Below, one piece after another: positions 1 through 7,921 of a DNA stretch of 39,401 nucleotides. The stretch comes from Bacteroidales bacterium. GTDB lineage: Bacteria; Bacteroidota; Bacteroidia; Bacteroidales; F082. The stretch covers positions 1 through 39,401 of the forward strand of contig JALNZT010000036.1 of the NCBI GenBank assembly GCA_023229135.1, in the 5' to 3' direction. Under the pieces are notes generated by a model. The model worked only from the letters and a program-made list of their open reading frames with translations. It was not told the origin of the DNA and made no database searches. The translations under genes were made by a program, and so were the position numbers. Numbering within the stretch: position 1 is the stretch's first letter; each line of letters starts with the position of its first letter.

Positions 1-302
1 TCATGTAACACATAATATACATAATAGTCTGACGCCCACTATCTTAATAAATGGTGTAGTGCGAACCGACTTTTTTTAAAAGTCTCGTTTTTAAGGAGAT
101 AGACGATTTAGGTGTCAAACTCAAGAAAAAAAACAGAAACTCATTGAATTTCTGTTTTATAGTATCGGGATGATACAAACTTAGCCTTTTAATAATGACC
201 TCAATTATTTCTATTAAATCAACTTTAACCAACCAATTATTTAGGAAAAGCAGTAATAATTGACCTTTTAAAAGGGCTGATAAGTAATTTCCTTATAAAG
301 TT
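1..302. other. Intergenic start of window, no gene supported
   Basis: About 300 bases without a convincing gene. It is AT-rich and contains one clear terminator hairpin (125-158). A 62-codon minus-strand open frame runs straight through this hairpin and resembles no family, so I do not call it. Confidence 0.6.
125..158 (-). terminator. Rho-independent terminator, minus strand
   Basis: Perfect 10-bp stem (130-139 with 149-158, loop 9 nt). Read on the minus strand it is followed by a run of T residues (complement of A125-A133). It lies about 145 nt downstream of the small membrane protein gene ending at 303 and probably terminates that transcript. Confidence 0.7.
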
Positions 303-509
303 TTAAGTGGTGGTCGTGTTTTCTTTGGAAGCGTGTACGCTGTTGCAAACCATACAAAGAATAAAGCTGATTGCAGCGATACACATCAACACCATTGCTA
401 CAACACAAACTTTGATATCAACCAATAACCAACCTGAAACCATAACGATGATGCTCAACAAAACGGCAGTCAATCCGATTTTGGAAGCTATTTTAGCAAA
501 CTTGCACAT
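303..509 (-). CDS. Small two-helix membrane protein, unknown function
   Basis: Sixty-eight residues from the ATG at 509; the open frame extends 7 codons further to a TTG, which falls inside the promoter and is rejected. A short basic N-terminus is followed by two adjacent hydrophobic helices (about residues 11-30 and 34-55), then a polar Asn/Thr-rich tail ending in a run of Thr. I do not recognise a family. It is divergent from the Crp/Fnr-type regulator at 646. The shared intergenic region carries a CRP-type palindrome placed almost symmetrically between the two promoters, so it may be a target of that regulator (inference). Confidence 0.6.
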   Translation of the reverse strand: MCKFAKIASKIGLTAVLLSIIVMVSGWLLVDIKVCVVAMVLMCIAAISFILCMVCNSVHASKENTTTT

Positions 510-527
510 AATCAATTTATTTTGATA

Positions 528-535
528 CAAAAATA
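528..535 (-). promoter_or_regulatory. Bacteroidetes -7 element for small membrane protein
   Basis: The complement reads TATTTTTG, a perfect TAnnTTTG. The expected start of transcription is near 521, giving about 12 nt of leader before the ATG at 509. No clear -33 TTTG is visible, consistent with possible activator dependence. Confidence 0.5.
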
Positions 536-566
536 CGAAATTAAAGCTTCATTTGAAAATAAATAC

Positions 567-584
567 TTGTGATAAAATTCACAA
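567..584. promoter_or_regulatory. CRP-type operator palindrome
   Basis: The sequence TTGTGA-N6-TCACAA is a perfect inverted repeat with the same arms and spacing as the classical CRP site core TGTGA-N6-TCACA. Its centre (575.5) is about 50 bp upstream of the inferred start of the plus-strand regulator gene and about 54 bp upstream of that of the minus-strand membrane protein. It is therefore suitably placed to act on both promoters. The regulator at 646 keeps the Arg-Glu...Arg recognition residues expected to read TGTGA. Confidence 0.65.
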
Positions 585-613
585 CTAATTTATAACCTAT
601 ATCACATATTTTG

Positions 614-621
614 TACCTTTA
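614..621 (+). promoter_or_regulatory. -7 element for Crp/Fnr-family gene
   Basis: TACCTTTA matches TAnnTTTG at 7 of 8 positions and is 25 bp before the ATG at 646. The usual upstream TTG is not obvious; the CRP-type palindrome sits at about -51 instead. Confidence 0.5.
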
Positions 622-645
622 TGGCCAAACTAAATTGCAAAAATT

Positions 646-1335
646 ATGTATATGCCTGGCAAGGTTAATTGCGAAAGTTGTCTCATTAAATCATGTGCAG
701 CTGAAGTGCTTAACAAACAAGAGCTTCAGGTTTTAAGTGCCAATTGTGCAGGTGTTTCTTACAAAAAAAACGAGAAATTATTTCAGCAGGGATTTCTATG
801 CTCCAATATCGTCTATGTGAAGACCGGCATAGTAAAAATCCATAAAACTGGCCCCTTGAAAGACCAGATTCTAAAAATCGTCAAAAGTCCACGTTTTATT
901 GGAATACCAACAGTTTTAGGTGGTAAGGTGAATCATTATTCGGCTACGGCCTTAACGCCCGCTACAGTTTGCTTTATCGTGACCGATATTTTCAAAACCC
1001 TGATCCTGCGCAACGGGAAATTTGCAAACGAAGTAATCAACAGTATTTGCCAGGATGAGCTTAACTTTTACGATCTCTCTATCAATCAGATGCAGAAACA
1101 AATCCATGGTCGTCTGGCCGATGCCTTGCTTTTTCTTTCTGATGAGATTTTTGAATCGGACAGCTTTGAGTTGCCGCTTTCCCGCTCCGATCTGGGCGAC
1201 TATATCCAGGCTACTCGTGAAAGTGTAACCCGTGCCCTTAGCCGTCTCAAAGCTGACGGACTGATTGATATGCAAGGAAGACAAATCAATTTGGTTGACA
1301 AAAAAATGCTAGAAAAAATTAGTAAGTTGGGCTAA
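646..1335 (+). CDS. Crp/Fnr-family transcriptional regulator with N-terminal Cys cluster
   Basis: A 229-residue two-domain regulator: cyclic-nucleotide-binding-like beta barrel (about 30-140), dimerisation helix, then a winged helix-turn-helix (about 178-215). The N-terminus carries Cys9-x2-Cys12-x4-Cys17 plus Cys34, reminiscent of the Fe-S cluster ligands of FNR. The recognition helix reads RESVTR at 191-196. It keeps the Arg, Glu and second Arg that in CRP contact TGTGA, whereas FNR has Val at the first position. This suggests an O2/NO-responsive FNR-like sensor with CRP-like DNA specificity (inference). A matching perfect palindrome at 567-584 lies upstream, so autoregulation is likely. 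Convergent with meaB, 9 bp apart. Confidence 0.88.
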   Translation: MYMPGKVNCESCLIKSCAAEVLNKQELQVLSANCAGVSYKKNEKLFQQGFLCSNIVYVKTGIVKIHKTGPLKDQILKIVKSPRFIGIPTVLGGKVNHYSATALTPATVCFIVTDIFKTLILRNGKFANEVINSICQDELNFYDLSINQMQKQIHGRLADALLFLSDEIFESDSFELPLSRSDLGDYIQATRESVTRALSRLKADGLIDMQGRQINLVDKKMLEKISKLG

Positions 1336-1344
1336 GTCCGTTAC

Positions 1345-2442
1345 CTATTTTATGCTTTTATAATAGTCGTCCAGCAACTGCTTTGCTGCCACATATGCTG
1401 TCAGGTTTTGTTTTTTCACGGCAATTTCCATTGGCGGGAGCTTTGGCGCTATAGCCACCGATTTATAAAACTGATCTTTGAGTGCTTCGTCAATGGTGTC
1501 GTACATCAGTTGCACATCCTGTCGGGTGCGCTTGTCCTTTAAGAAACCGTTATTTTTGATTACCTCCAAATGTTCCTCTACCATTTGCCACACCTCAGCA
1601 ATGCCTTTGTTATGCAGGGAAGAGCACGTAAGCACCTTTGGCTCTATACCCGCCTCTGCCGGCGGGAAAAGATGCATAGCGCTTTCGCACTCCGCTTTGG
1701 CGCGGTTGGCACGGGCAATATTGTCGCCATCAGCTTTATTTACCACGATGCCATCGGCCATTTCCATAATGCCTTTTTTGATGCCCTGTAGCTCGTCGCC
1801 GGCTCCGCTTATCAGTATCAACAGAAAAAAATCGACCATAGAATGGACTGCAATTTCGGATTGGCCAACACCTACTGTTTCCACAAAAATATTGTTGAAA
1901 CCCGCTGCCTCACAAAGGATGATGGTTTCGCGGGTTTTGCGTGCCACACCGCCCAGTGTTCCCGAGGAAGCCGAAGGACGGATATAGGCATTGGGATGTG
2001 ACGATAGCTCCTCCATACGGGTTTTATCACCCAAAATGCTGCCACGCGAACGCTGACTGCTCGGGTCAATGGCCAGCACCGCCACTTTTTGATCCTGCTT
2101 GCACAAATACATCCCCAAAGCTTCTATAAAAGTGCTTTTCCCTGCGCCCGGAACACCGGTAATGCCCAGCCGTAGGGCTTTACCCGAATGTGGAAGACAG
2201 CCGGCAATCACTTTTTGTGCTACATCCTGGTGGGCTGACAGATTGCTTTCGATCAGGGTGATGGCTTTGCTCAGCAGCACCATATCGCCATCAAGAATTC
2301 CGTTGATATATGCCTCTGCCGACAAAATTTGTGACTTGCGTGCTTTTAATCTGGCAATGGCTTTGGTATTGAGCTGGTCAGGCTGCTCAATGCCTGCATT
2401 AACCTTGAGTGCACTTTGTATAGTGGATTTTCGCTTGTCCAT
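1345..2442 (-). CDS. meaB: MeaB/ArgK-type GTPase (methylmalonyl-CoA mutase chaperone)
   Basis: A 365-residue G3E-family P-loop GTPase. Walker A GVPGAGKST is at 96-104, a Gly-rich switch region ETVGVGQSE at 188-196 and the base-specificity motif NKAD at 235-238. An N-terminal helical region of about 75 residues precedes the G domain and a C-terminal dimerisation arm follows, as usual for MeaB. The family gates cofactor loading and protects adenosylcobalamin-dependent methylmalonyl-CoA mutase in the cytoplasm. The mutase genes are not adjacent here, which is a small oddity. The ATG at 2442 is preceded by a TAnnTTTG promoter at 2463-2470. Confidence 0.93.
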   Translation of the reverse strand: MDKRKSTIQSALKVNAGIEQPDQLNTKAIARLKARKSQILSAEAYINGILDGDMVLLSKAITLIESNLSAHQDVAQKVIAGCLPHSGKALRLGITGVPGAGKSTFIEALGMYLCKQDQKVAVLAIDPSSQRSRGSILGDKTRMEELSSHPNAYIRPSASSGTLGGVARKTRETIILCEAAGFNNIFVETVGVGQSEIAVHSMVDFFLLILISGAGDELQGIKKGIMEMADGIVVNKADGDNIARANRAKAECESAMHLFPPAEAGIEPKVLTCSSLHNKGIAEVWQMVEEHLEVIKNNGFLKDKRTRQDVQLMYDTIDEALKDQFYKSVAIAPKLPPMEIAVKKQNLTAYVAAKQLLDDYYKSIK

Positions 2443-2462
2443 AAACAGTTTATTTCAATTGG

Positions 2463-2470
2463 CAAAGCTA
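2463..2470 (-). promoter_or_regulatory. -7 element for meaB
   Basis: The complement reads TAGCTTTG, a perfect TAnnTTTG, 20 bp before the meaB ATG. A possible TTGC is about 22 bp further upstream. Confidence 0.5.
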
Positions 2471-2622
2471 CAGATTTTAACGCATTTTGGTCGCAACATT
2501 AGGTCTTCTTTTTGGCTGTGGGAGGGTGGTTGGTATTAGTCTTTTGTGAAAATCGTTAGCAGAAAAACCCAGATTTCTGAACATACCTCAAGTTTCCTTT
2601 TAGAATAAGTATGCCGTCATGA

Positions 2623-2651
2623 TTTGTGCAACATGATTTTTTTTACCTTTG
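2623..2651 (+). promoter_or_regulatory. Promoter of tRNA-Lys
   Basis: TTTG at 2623-2626, 17 bp spacer, then TACCTTTG at 2644-2651: a textbook Bacteroidetes sigma-A promoter ending 14 bp before the mature tRNA 5' end. Confidence 0.75.
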
Positions 2652-2665
2652 CCGCTCAAAAATCA

Positions 2666-2738
<73 letters not shown>

Positions 2739-2743
2739 CGTGG

Positions 2744-2787
2744 AAAACAGGAAGTTATAAAAAATTATGGCTTCCTTGTTTTGCTTA
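2744..2787 (+). terminator. Hairpin downstream of tRNA-Lys
   Basis: AAAACAGGAAG (2744-2754) pairs with CTTCCTTGTTTT (2771-2782) with one bulge, ending in a short T-rich tract. Likely terminator of the tRNA transcript, though the T run is weak. Confidence 0.5.
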
Positions 2788-2880
2788 AACCCTACTGGTT
2801 TCAAAAGCCTTTGTGGTTTAAAATTAGTCCTAAATTGTTGTGCTGTTTGGCCTGACTAAAGTTTTTTAGAGATATTTTTT

Positions 2881-2888
2881 TACCTTTG
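2881..2888 (+). promoter_or_regulatory. -7 element for Lys-rich micro-protein
   Basis: TACCTTTG is a perfect TAnnTTTG, 52 bp upstream of the first ATG. No TTTG is seen at the usual -33 distance; the nearest (2846-2849) is too far. Confidence 0.6.
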
Positions 2889-2940
2889 AAACAAGGATAA
2901 TTCATTAAGCGCGAGTAATTATTAACATTTAATACATAAC

Positions 2941-3048
2941 ATGATGGCTAAAGGACAAGACGCAAAGAAAAACGTTAAAAAAGAAGCTGCTAAAACGCCA
3001 AAAGAAAAAAAAGAAGAAAAGAGATTGAAGAAAGCCGGTAGAGGCTGA
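2941..3048 (+). CDS. Lysine-rich 35-residue micro-protein
   Basis: Short ORF starting ATG-ATG (2941 or 2944) and ending TGA at 3046-3048. The product begins MMAKGQDAKKNVKKEA and ends in KKAGRG; over a third of residues are Lys and there are no hydrophobic segments. Similar very short Lys/Glu-rich proteins beginning MAKGQ are, from recall, widespread as hypothetical proteins in Bacteroidetes. A perfect -7 element upstream and a strong hairpin terminator downstream (3186-3218) argue that this is a real monocistronic gene. Function unknown; charge and size would suit an RNA- or ribosome-associated protein (inference). Confidence 0.7.
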   Translation: MMAKGQDAKKNVKKEAAKTPKEKKEEKRLKKAGRG

Positions 3049-3185
3049 TTTTTTTCGACAAAACGGTGGCTTTGTCTCGTCTATTTGAGACTGTTCAACA
3101 ATGCATAGACCGCCCCCCAAAAGCTGTTGCTATAGTTATCTTTACTGCATCGGTAGTTATAATTGATTAGGCTTTCTACCTTTTT

Positions 3186-3218
3186 AAACCTCAAAGGCTT
3201 TAGAAACCTTTGAGGTTT
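3186..3218. terminator. Bidirectional rho-independent terminator
   Basis: Perfect 12-bp stem AAACCTCAAAGG (3186-3197) / CCTTTGAGGTTT (3207-3218) with a T run on each side when read in either direction. It lies between the plus-strand micro-protein and the minus-strand LD-carboxypeptidase and can serve both. Confidence 0.85.
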
Positions 3219-3286
3219 TTAAGAAACGCGATAACAAGTTTAAACGGGTTTAGTAAAGGAGAATTTTTTGCCGCTCTACCAAAAAC

Positions 3287-4180
3287 TTATTCCTTCAACA
3301 CACTCTTTCCCGCACCTATTATCAGGCTATGCTTCCTTCCCAACACCAAAGCCCTGTTATCATGTATATGTCCAGCCGGAAAATTAAAACAGCGCGGATA
3401 AATGTATCCATCGGTATGTTCAGCGATAATCTCGATGGCAGTTTTACCAAAAGGAATCCGGTTGTCGTTCATAGCAGTCATGCCGCCAACCAGCATTCCT
3501 GCAAGATTAGCAAGCTTTCCGGCCCGTTTCAGTGCCAGCATCATGCGGTCGATATGATAGAGGTACTCATCCAGGTCCTCTAGGAAAAGAATTTTCCCTG
3601 TTGTTTCCGGAAAAAGTTCGGAACCTAATAGACTATATAAGGTAGATAGATTACCACCAACAACTTCGGCACCTGCCTGCCCAAACCTGTTGAGTGGATG
3701 CGATTCAAAAGCGATGGCTTTAAACTTATTTTCCAGCACATTAAAAAGCGATTGCAAAGCTTCTGCCGTGTTTTCCTTAAAATTGATAGGCATACTGGCG
3801 TGAAGACTTTCAAAACCAAGCTGTTGAAGCCTTGCATGAAGCACCGTGATATCACTGTAACCCACCAGCCATTTCGGCTTTTGCGCAAACCGACTGAAAT
3901 CCAGCCTATCGATCAGTCGCAGGCTGCCATAGCCGCCACGCACGAAAAAAACCGACTTGATGCTACTATCGTCCAAATATTCTTGTAACAAGCTGGTACG
4001 CTGGCTGTCACTACCTGCAAACTGATGGTTGGCTGCGAAAAGCCGCTCATCAAAAACCACTTCGTAGCCGGCTTTTTCGATAATGTCGATAGGTATTTGT
4101 AATTCTTCCCGACTGATTTTTCTGGCCGGAGCCGAAAGGGCAATCCTATCGCCTTGTTGTAGAGGAGGTGGCTGTTGCAT
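3287..4180 (-). CDS. ldcA: LD-carboxypeptidase, peptidase family S66 (LdcA-like)
   Basis: A 297-residue S66 serine peptidase that removes the terminal D-Ala from muropeptide tetrapeptides in peptidoglycan recycling. Visible motifs: RGGYGS (81-86), nucleophile Ser109 in the GYSD motif, Glu201 in the LFLED segment and His271 in the PAGHIHDNR segment. This gives the Ser-Glu-His triad of the family. No signal peptide is seen, so a cytoplasmic location is expected. The ATG at 4180 leaves 88 bp to the divergent metG start. Confidence 0.92.
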   Translation of the reverse strand: MQQPPPLQQGDRIALSAPARKISREELQIPIDIIEKAGYEVVFDERLFAANHQFAGSDSQRTSLLQEYLDDSSIKSVFFVRGGYGSLRLIDRLDFSRFAQKPKWLVGYSDITVLHARLQQLGFESLHASMPINFKENTAEALQSLFNVLENKFKAIAFESHPLNRFGQAGAEVVGGNLSTLYSLLGSELFPETTGKILFLEDLDEYLYHIDRMMLALKRAGKLANLAGMLVGGMTAMNDNRIPFGKTAIEIIAEHTDGYIYPRCFNFPAGHIHDNRALVLGRKHSLIIGAGKSVLKE

Positions 4181-4202
4181 ATCGAACTTTTAGTTAACTT
4201 TG
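4175..4202 (+). promoter_or_regulatory. Promoter of metG
   Basis: TTG at 4175-4177, 17 bp spacer, TAACTTTG at 4195-4202 (perfect TAnnTTTG), about 66 bp before the metG ATG. The -33 part overlaps the ldcA start codon. Confidence 0.6.
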
Positions 4203-4268
4203 CGCCTCAATTTCAGAACCTAAACCCTTGCTGGCAAAGCGTTCGCCGCAGGGCAAAAAACTTACTAA

Positions 4269-6332
4269 ATGGAAGCCAAAGATACAAAATTCAAACGTTT
4301 TACCATCACCTCAGCCTTGCCTTATGCCAACGGGCCCATCCATATCGGACACCTGGCCGGCGTGTATGTTCCTGCAGATATTTACGCCCGCTACCTGCGC
4401 ATGAAAGGCCGGGATGTGTTGTTTATAGGCGGCTCCGACGAGCATGGCGTGCCTATCACCATCAAGGCACGAAAAGAAGGAAAAACGCCCCAGGAAATTG
4501 TAGATCGCTACCATGAAATGATCCGCGACTCGTTTGAACGCTTTGGCATCTCCTTCGATATTTATAGCCGCACTTCGGCGAAGATTCATCACGAAACCGC
4601 TTCCGAATTTTTCACTACTTTGTACAATAAAGGCGTTTTTGTAGAAAAAAACAATAAGCAATATTATGATGCCGAAGCCGGACAATTTTTGGCCGATCGT
4701 TATATCACCGGAACTTGTCCGCACTGTGATTTCGAGAAAGCTTATGGCGATCAATGCGAGCGCTGTGGCACTTCACTGAGTCCGCTGGATTTGATAAATC
4801 CGCATTCTGCCCTCAGCGGCAACAAGCCCGAGCTGCGCGAAACCAAACACTGGTATCTGCCGCTTGATACGGCCGAAGACTGGCTGCGCGAATGGATTCT
4901 GGAAGGCCATAAAGACGACTGGAAAGTGAATGTTTACGGACAGGTGAAATCCTGGATTGACCAGGGATTGCAGCCGCGCGCTGTTACCCGCGACCTTGAT
5001 TGGGGCGTACAAGTGCCGCTACCAGATGCGGAAGGAAAGGTGCTGTACGTTTGGTTTGATGCGCCCATCGGTTATATCTCTGCCGCCCGCGAATGGAGCG
5101 AAAAAACCGGAAAAGACTGGCAGCCCTACTGGAAATCGCAAGACAGTAAACTGGTGCATTTTATAGGCAAAGACAATATCGTGTTTCACTGTGTTATCTT
5201 TCCGTTTATGCTTCAGCAGGAAGGCAGCTATATCCTGCCCGATAACGTGCCGGCCAATGAATTCCTGAACCTCGAAAACGATAAAATTTCCACCTCGCGC
5301 AACTGGGCGGTCTGGTTGCACGAATACCTCGACGAACTACCGGGCAAGGAAGATGTGCTGCGCTATGTGCTCACTGCCAACGCCCCCGAAACCAAAGATA
5401 ACGACTTCACCTGGAGGGACTTCCAGGCACGTAACAACAACGAGCTACTGGCTGTTTTTGGTAATTTCGTGAACCGTTCCCTGGTGCTCACCCATAAATA
5501 TTTTGACGGTAAAATACCGGCACTCGAAAACCTGAACGATAACGACGAAGCTGTTTTGGCTCAAATGCAGGCTTTCCCTGATAAGATCAGCCATAGTATT
5601 GAGTTATACCGCTTCCGGGAAGCCTTAGCTGAACTGATGAATCTGGCACGACTGGGCAACCGCTACCTCACTGAGAACGAGCCCTGGAAGCTGTTTAAAT
5701 CTGATCCTGAGCGGGTGAAAACCATACTAGCGATAGCCCTTGAAATTACTGCTCACCTGGCCGTGCTGGCTGAGCCATTTTTGCCTTTCACGGCAGAAAA
5801 GCTGCGTAATATGATGCAAATCGGACGTTTTAATTGGGAAGATGCGGCCAGTCAACAATTGCTTCAAGCAGGCCATCAACTCGGCGAAACAGCCTTACTC
5901 TTTGAAAAAGTGGAGGATAGCCAGATCGAGCAGCAGGTACAAAAGTTGCTGGCTACAAAAACTGCCAATGCCGCCGAAGAGCCAAAAGCCGTGAAGCCAC
6001 AAAAAGCAGCGATACAATTCGATGACTTCACCAAGATGGATTTGCGTGTTGGCGAGATTCTGGAAGCAGAAGTAGTACCAAAAACCAAAAAACTTATGAA
6101 GCTTTTGGTGGATACAGGCATAGATAAACGTACCGTAGTTAGTGGCATTGCCGAATATTACCAACCCGAAAATATTATCGGTCAGCAGGTGGTGATGCTG
6201 GTAAATCTGGAAAGCCGTAAAATCCGTGGCATCGAATCGCAGGGCATGATTATGATGGCCGAAAATGCCGAAGGCAAACTGTGTTTTGTGAGTCCATCGG
6301 AGGCTTTTCAAAATGGTGCCGAGGTAAAATAG
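4269..6332 (+). CDS. metG: Methionyl-tRNA synthetase with C-terminal tRNA-binding domain
   Basis: A 687-residue class I synthetase that charges tRNA-Met in the cytoplasm. The HIGH signature is at 25-28. One zinc knuckle is formed by Cys150-x2-Cys153-x9-Cys163-x2-Cys166. The second signature reads KISTS (339-343) instead of KMSKS, a variant usual in this MetRS subgroup. An anticodon-binding helical domain follows, and residues about 582-687 form an OB-fold tRNA-binding domain of the Trbp111/EMAPII type containing KMDLRVGEI and SQGMIMMAE. Full length. Followed by two hairpins and then yraN on the same strand. Confidence 0.98.
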   Translation: MEAKDTKFKRFTITSALPYANGPIHIGHLAGVYVPADIYARYLRMKGRDVLFIGGSDEHGVPITIKARKEGKTPQEIVDRYHEMIRDSFERFGISFDIYSRTSAKIHHETASEFFTTLYNKGVFVEKNNKQYYDAEAGQFLADRYITGTCPHCDFEKAYGDQCERCGTSLSPLDLINPHSALSGNKPELRETKHWYLPLDTAEDWLREWILEGHKDDWKVNVYGQVKSWIDQGLQPRAVTRDLDWGVQVPLPDAEGKVLYVWFDAPIGYISAAREWSEKTGKDWQPYWKSQDSKLVHFIGKDNIVFHCVIFPFMLQQEGSYILPDNVPANEFLNLENDKISTSRNWAVWLHEYLDELPGKEDVLRYVLTANAPETKDNDFTWRDFQARNNNELLAVFGNFVNRSLVLTHKYFDGKIPALENLNDNDEAVLAQMQAFPDKISHSIELYRFREALAELMNLARLGNRYLTENEPWKLFKSDPERVKTILAIALEITAHLAVLAEPFLPFTAEKLRNMMQIGRFNWEDAASQQLLQAGHQLGETALLFEKVEDSQIEQQVQKLLATKTANAAEEPKAVKPQKAAIQFDDFTKMDLRVGEILEAEVVPKTKKLMKLLVDTGIDKRTVVSGIAEYYQPENIIGQQVVMLVNLESRKIRGIESQGMIMMAENAEGKLCFVSPSEAFQNGAEVK

Positions 6333-6342
6333 GAGTGGTGAA

Positions 6343-6398
6343 ACCAAGGTTTTTTAGCTTGGTGACTTAATAAAATCCCTCAGGCCAAAAACCTGAGG
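6343..6398 (+). terminator. Two hairpins after metG
   Basis: First hairpin: ACCAAG (6343-6348) pairs with CTTGGT (6358-6363). Second: CCTCAGG (6378-6384) pairs with CCTGAGG (6392-6398). Neither has a strong 3' T run, so termination may be partial and yraN could be reached by readthrough. Confidence 0.45.
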
Positions 6399-6438
6399 TG
6401 AAAATCGCTATTTTGTTAACAATAAACAACTCAACAAT

Positions 6439-6801
6439 ATGGCCGAACACAACGAACTGGGGAAGTTAGGTGAGGAGATGGCCTGCGCGCATCTGCGTGA
6501 GCTGGGCTATAAGATCCTAGAGCTCAACTGGCACTTTGGCCGCGAAGAGATTGATATCATCGCTATGGACGGCGAAATGCTTGTTATTGTTGAAGTAAAA
6601 ACCCGTGCTTCGGCTTATTTTGGAGAGCCGGAGTTTTTTGTAAACCGCAAGAAACAGCGTATCCTTGTCAGAGCCGCCGAGGCTTATCTCCTGGAAAAAG
6701 ACCTTGATATCGAAACCCGTTTTGATATCATCTCCATAGTTGTTACTCCCGAAAAGAAGCACCTCCACCATATCGATGATGCGTTTTATCCGACGATGTG
6801 A
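6439..6801 (+). CDS. yraN: YraN/UPF0102 family endonuclease-like protein
   Basis: A 120-residue single-domain protein of the restriction-endonuclease-like fold. It shows GKLGEEMACAHL (8-19), GYKILELNW (23-31) and the D-ExK-like catalytic set Asp39 (EEIDII), Glu52 and Lys54 (VEVKTR). Family members are widely conserved in bacteria; their cellular role is uncertain, with a nuclease role in DNA processing often suggested. ATG at 6439. Located 106 bp after metG in the same direction. Confidence 0.92.
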   Translation: MAEHNELGKLGEEMACAHLRELGYKILELNWHFGREEIDIIAMDGEMLVIVEVKTRASAYFGEPEFFVNRKKQRILVRAAEAYLLEKDLDIETRFDIISIVVTPEKKHLHHIDDAFYPTM

Positions 6802-6825
6802 GATTGGGCTTAAGTCTTGAAGACT

Positions 6826-7358
6826 GAGCTGTGTAGCCTCCAGCCAGAAGGTCGGGCATAGTCAGGACGGTTCTGTATAGTATCCTGTGATTTGACTTGA
6901 TGAGGTAGTTGAAGGTATTGTTTGGCAGGGCTAAAGCCCTTTGGATTATTGCGTTGCATAGCCCCCAGCCTGAAGGCTGGGGTTAGTCAAGTCGGTTCTG
7001 TAGCTAGCTCCGCGATGTGAACTATCAATCTGTGATTTCAGTGTAGTGGTACTCTATGGCTTACAGGTCGGAGAGTCTTGATTAGTCAACGTCTATTGAT
7101 GGAGCTGTGTAGCCCCCAGTCAGAAGGTCGGGCATAGTCAGGACGGTTCTGTACAGTATCTTGTGATTTGACTTGATGGGTAGTTGGAGGGTTGTTTGGC
7201 AGGGCTAAAGCCCTTCGGATTATTGTGTTGCATAGCCCCCAGCCTAAAGGCTGGGGTTAGTCAAGACGGTTCTACCTCTATATCTACTTTGCTGATTATT
7301 AACCTGTGATTTCAGTGTAGAGGTATTCTGCGGCTTGCAGGTCGGAGGGTCTTGATTA
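6826..7358. repeat. Tandem duplication of a 276-bp noncoding unit with REP-like hairpins
   Basis: Two direct copies start at 6826 and 7102 (period 276 bp), with scattered substitutions. Each contains a small palindrome GGGCTAAAGCCC (6928-6939 in copy 1) and a strong hairpin with CCCCAGCC / GGCTGGGG arms (6963-6970 with 6975-6982 in copy 1). The second arm pair varies between copies (CCTGAAGG versus CCTAAAGG) with pairing preserved. This fills the gap between yraN and the lipoprotein gene. No convincing ORF. Confidence 0.8.
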
Positions 7359-7415
7359 ACCCCAGCCTTTAGGCTGGTGGTTTGGCATCGCTTCGCGCAT
7401 TGGGCTTTAGCCCTG
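7352..7415. repeat. REP-like element related to the 17.7-18.96 kb hairpins
   Basis: Starts TTGATTAACCCC, has a GCC-TTTA-GGC hairpin, then a GCATcGCttCGCGCAtTGGGC segment and GGGCTTTAGCCC. The same order of modules recurs four times in the 17451-18957 array. This layout of two adjacent short palindromes is typical of REP sequences mobilised by REP-associated tyrosine transposases (RAYT); no RAYT gene is in the window. Confidence 0.65.
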
Positions 7416-7417
7416 AC

Positions 7418-7912
7418 TTACTCGGTTTTTACCACCTCAAAATCGAAGAGTGAGCGCAGTATAAAACCACTTGAATCAGGTTCGGGATCGGGGTCAGGAC
7501 TGCTGCGTTTGTTGATTCCTGTGATCTTGATCTGATTGTCACGAACCCATACGCTAGCGAAAAACTCACCGTCAGAAAGACTGGAAATCGTATAGTTGCC
7601 GTCTTCCCATGCTGCCGAAATGGAGGCGTTGTAGAGATTTACAACTCCTACAGTGATACGGATGCCACTTCCTTGCGGACTGATTTCCAGGTAGGCCTCT
7701 TCGGAATAAGTCTGGCCGGTTTGTTCGCTCTCCATATTGTATTCGTATAGCGTAGCAACGCCAGCATACTTGCCGCTAATTTGTTCCTGGCTACAGTTGG
7801 TGCAGCGCGTCCATTGGCTGCTCTCGTCGTCTTTTTTGCAGGAAGAAAGTGTTGATAGAAAGGCAAGCGCTAAAAATAGGAATACAAATTTCAGAAAAAA
7901 GTCAGGTCTCAT
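7418..7912 (-). CDS. Predicted lipoprotein, unknown function
   Basis: A 164-residue protein with a lipoprotein signal peptide: basic start, hydrophobic run (about 7-20), lipobox LSSC with Cys25, then KKDDE. Residues 36-40 hold a CTNC pair. The remainder is beta-rich with alternating hydrophobic residues, consistent with a small lipocalin- or Ig-like sandwich. A Pro-Asp-rich linker (DPDPEPD) is near the C-terminus. Last gene of the minus-strand operon, 9 bp after the AlkD-type gene. The product is likely an outer-membrane lipoprotein (inference). Confidence 0.75.
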   Translation of the reverse strand: MRPDFFLKFVFLFLALAFLSTLSSCKKDDESSQWTRCTNCSQEQISGKYAGVATLYEYNMESEQTGQTYSEEAYLEISPQGSGIRITVGVVNLYNASISAAWEDGNYTISSLSDGEFFASVWVRDNQIKITGINKRSSPDPDPEPDSSGFILRSLFDFEVVKTE

Positions 7913-7921
7913 AAACGTATA

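Noticed and set aside
44..232. 62-codon minus-strand open frame at the left end
   Set aside because: It passes through a perfect terminator hairpin (125-158) and encodes homopolymer-driven Phe/Lys runs with no family resemblance.
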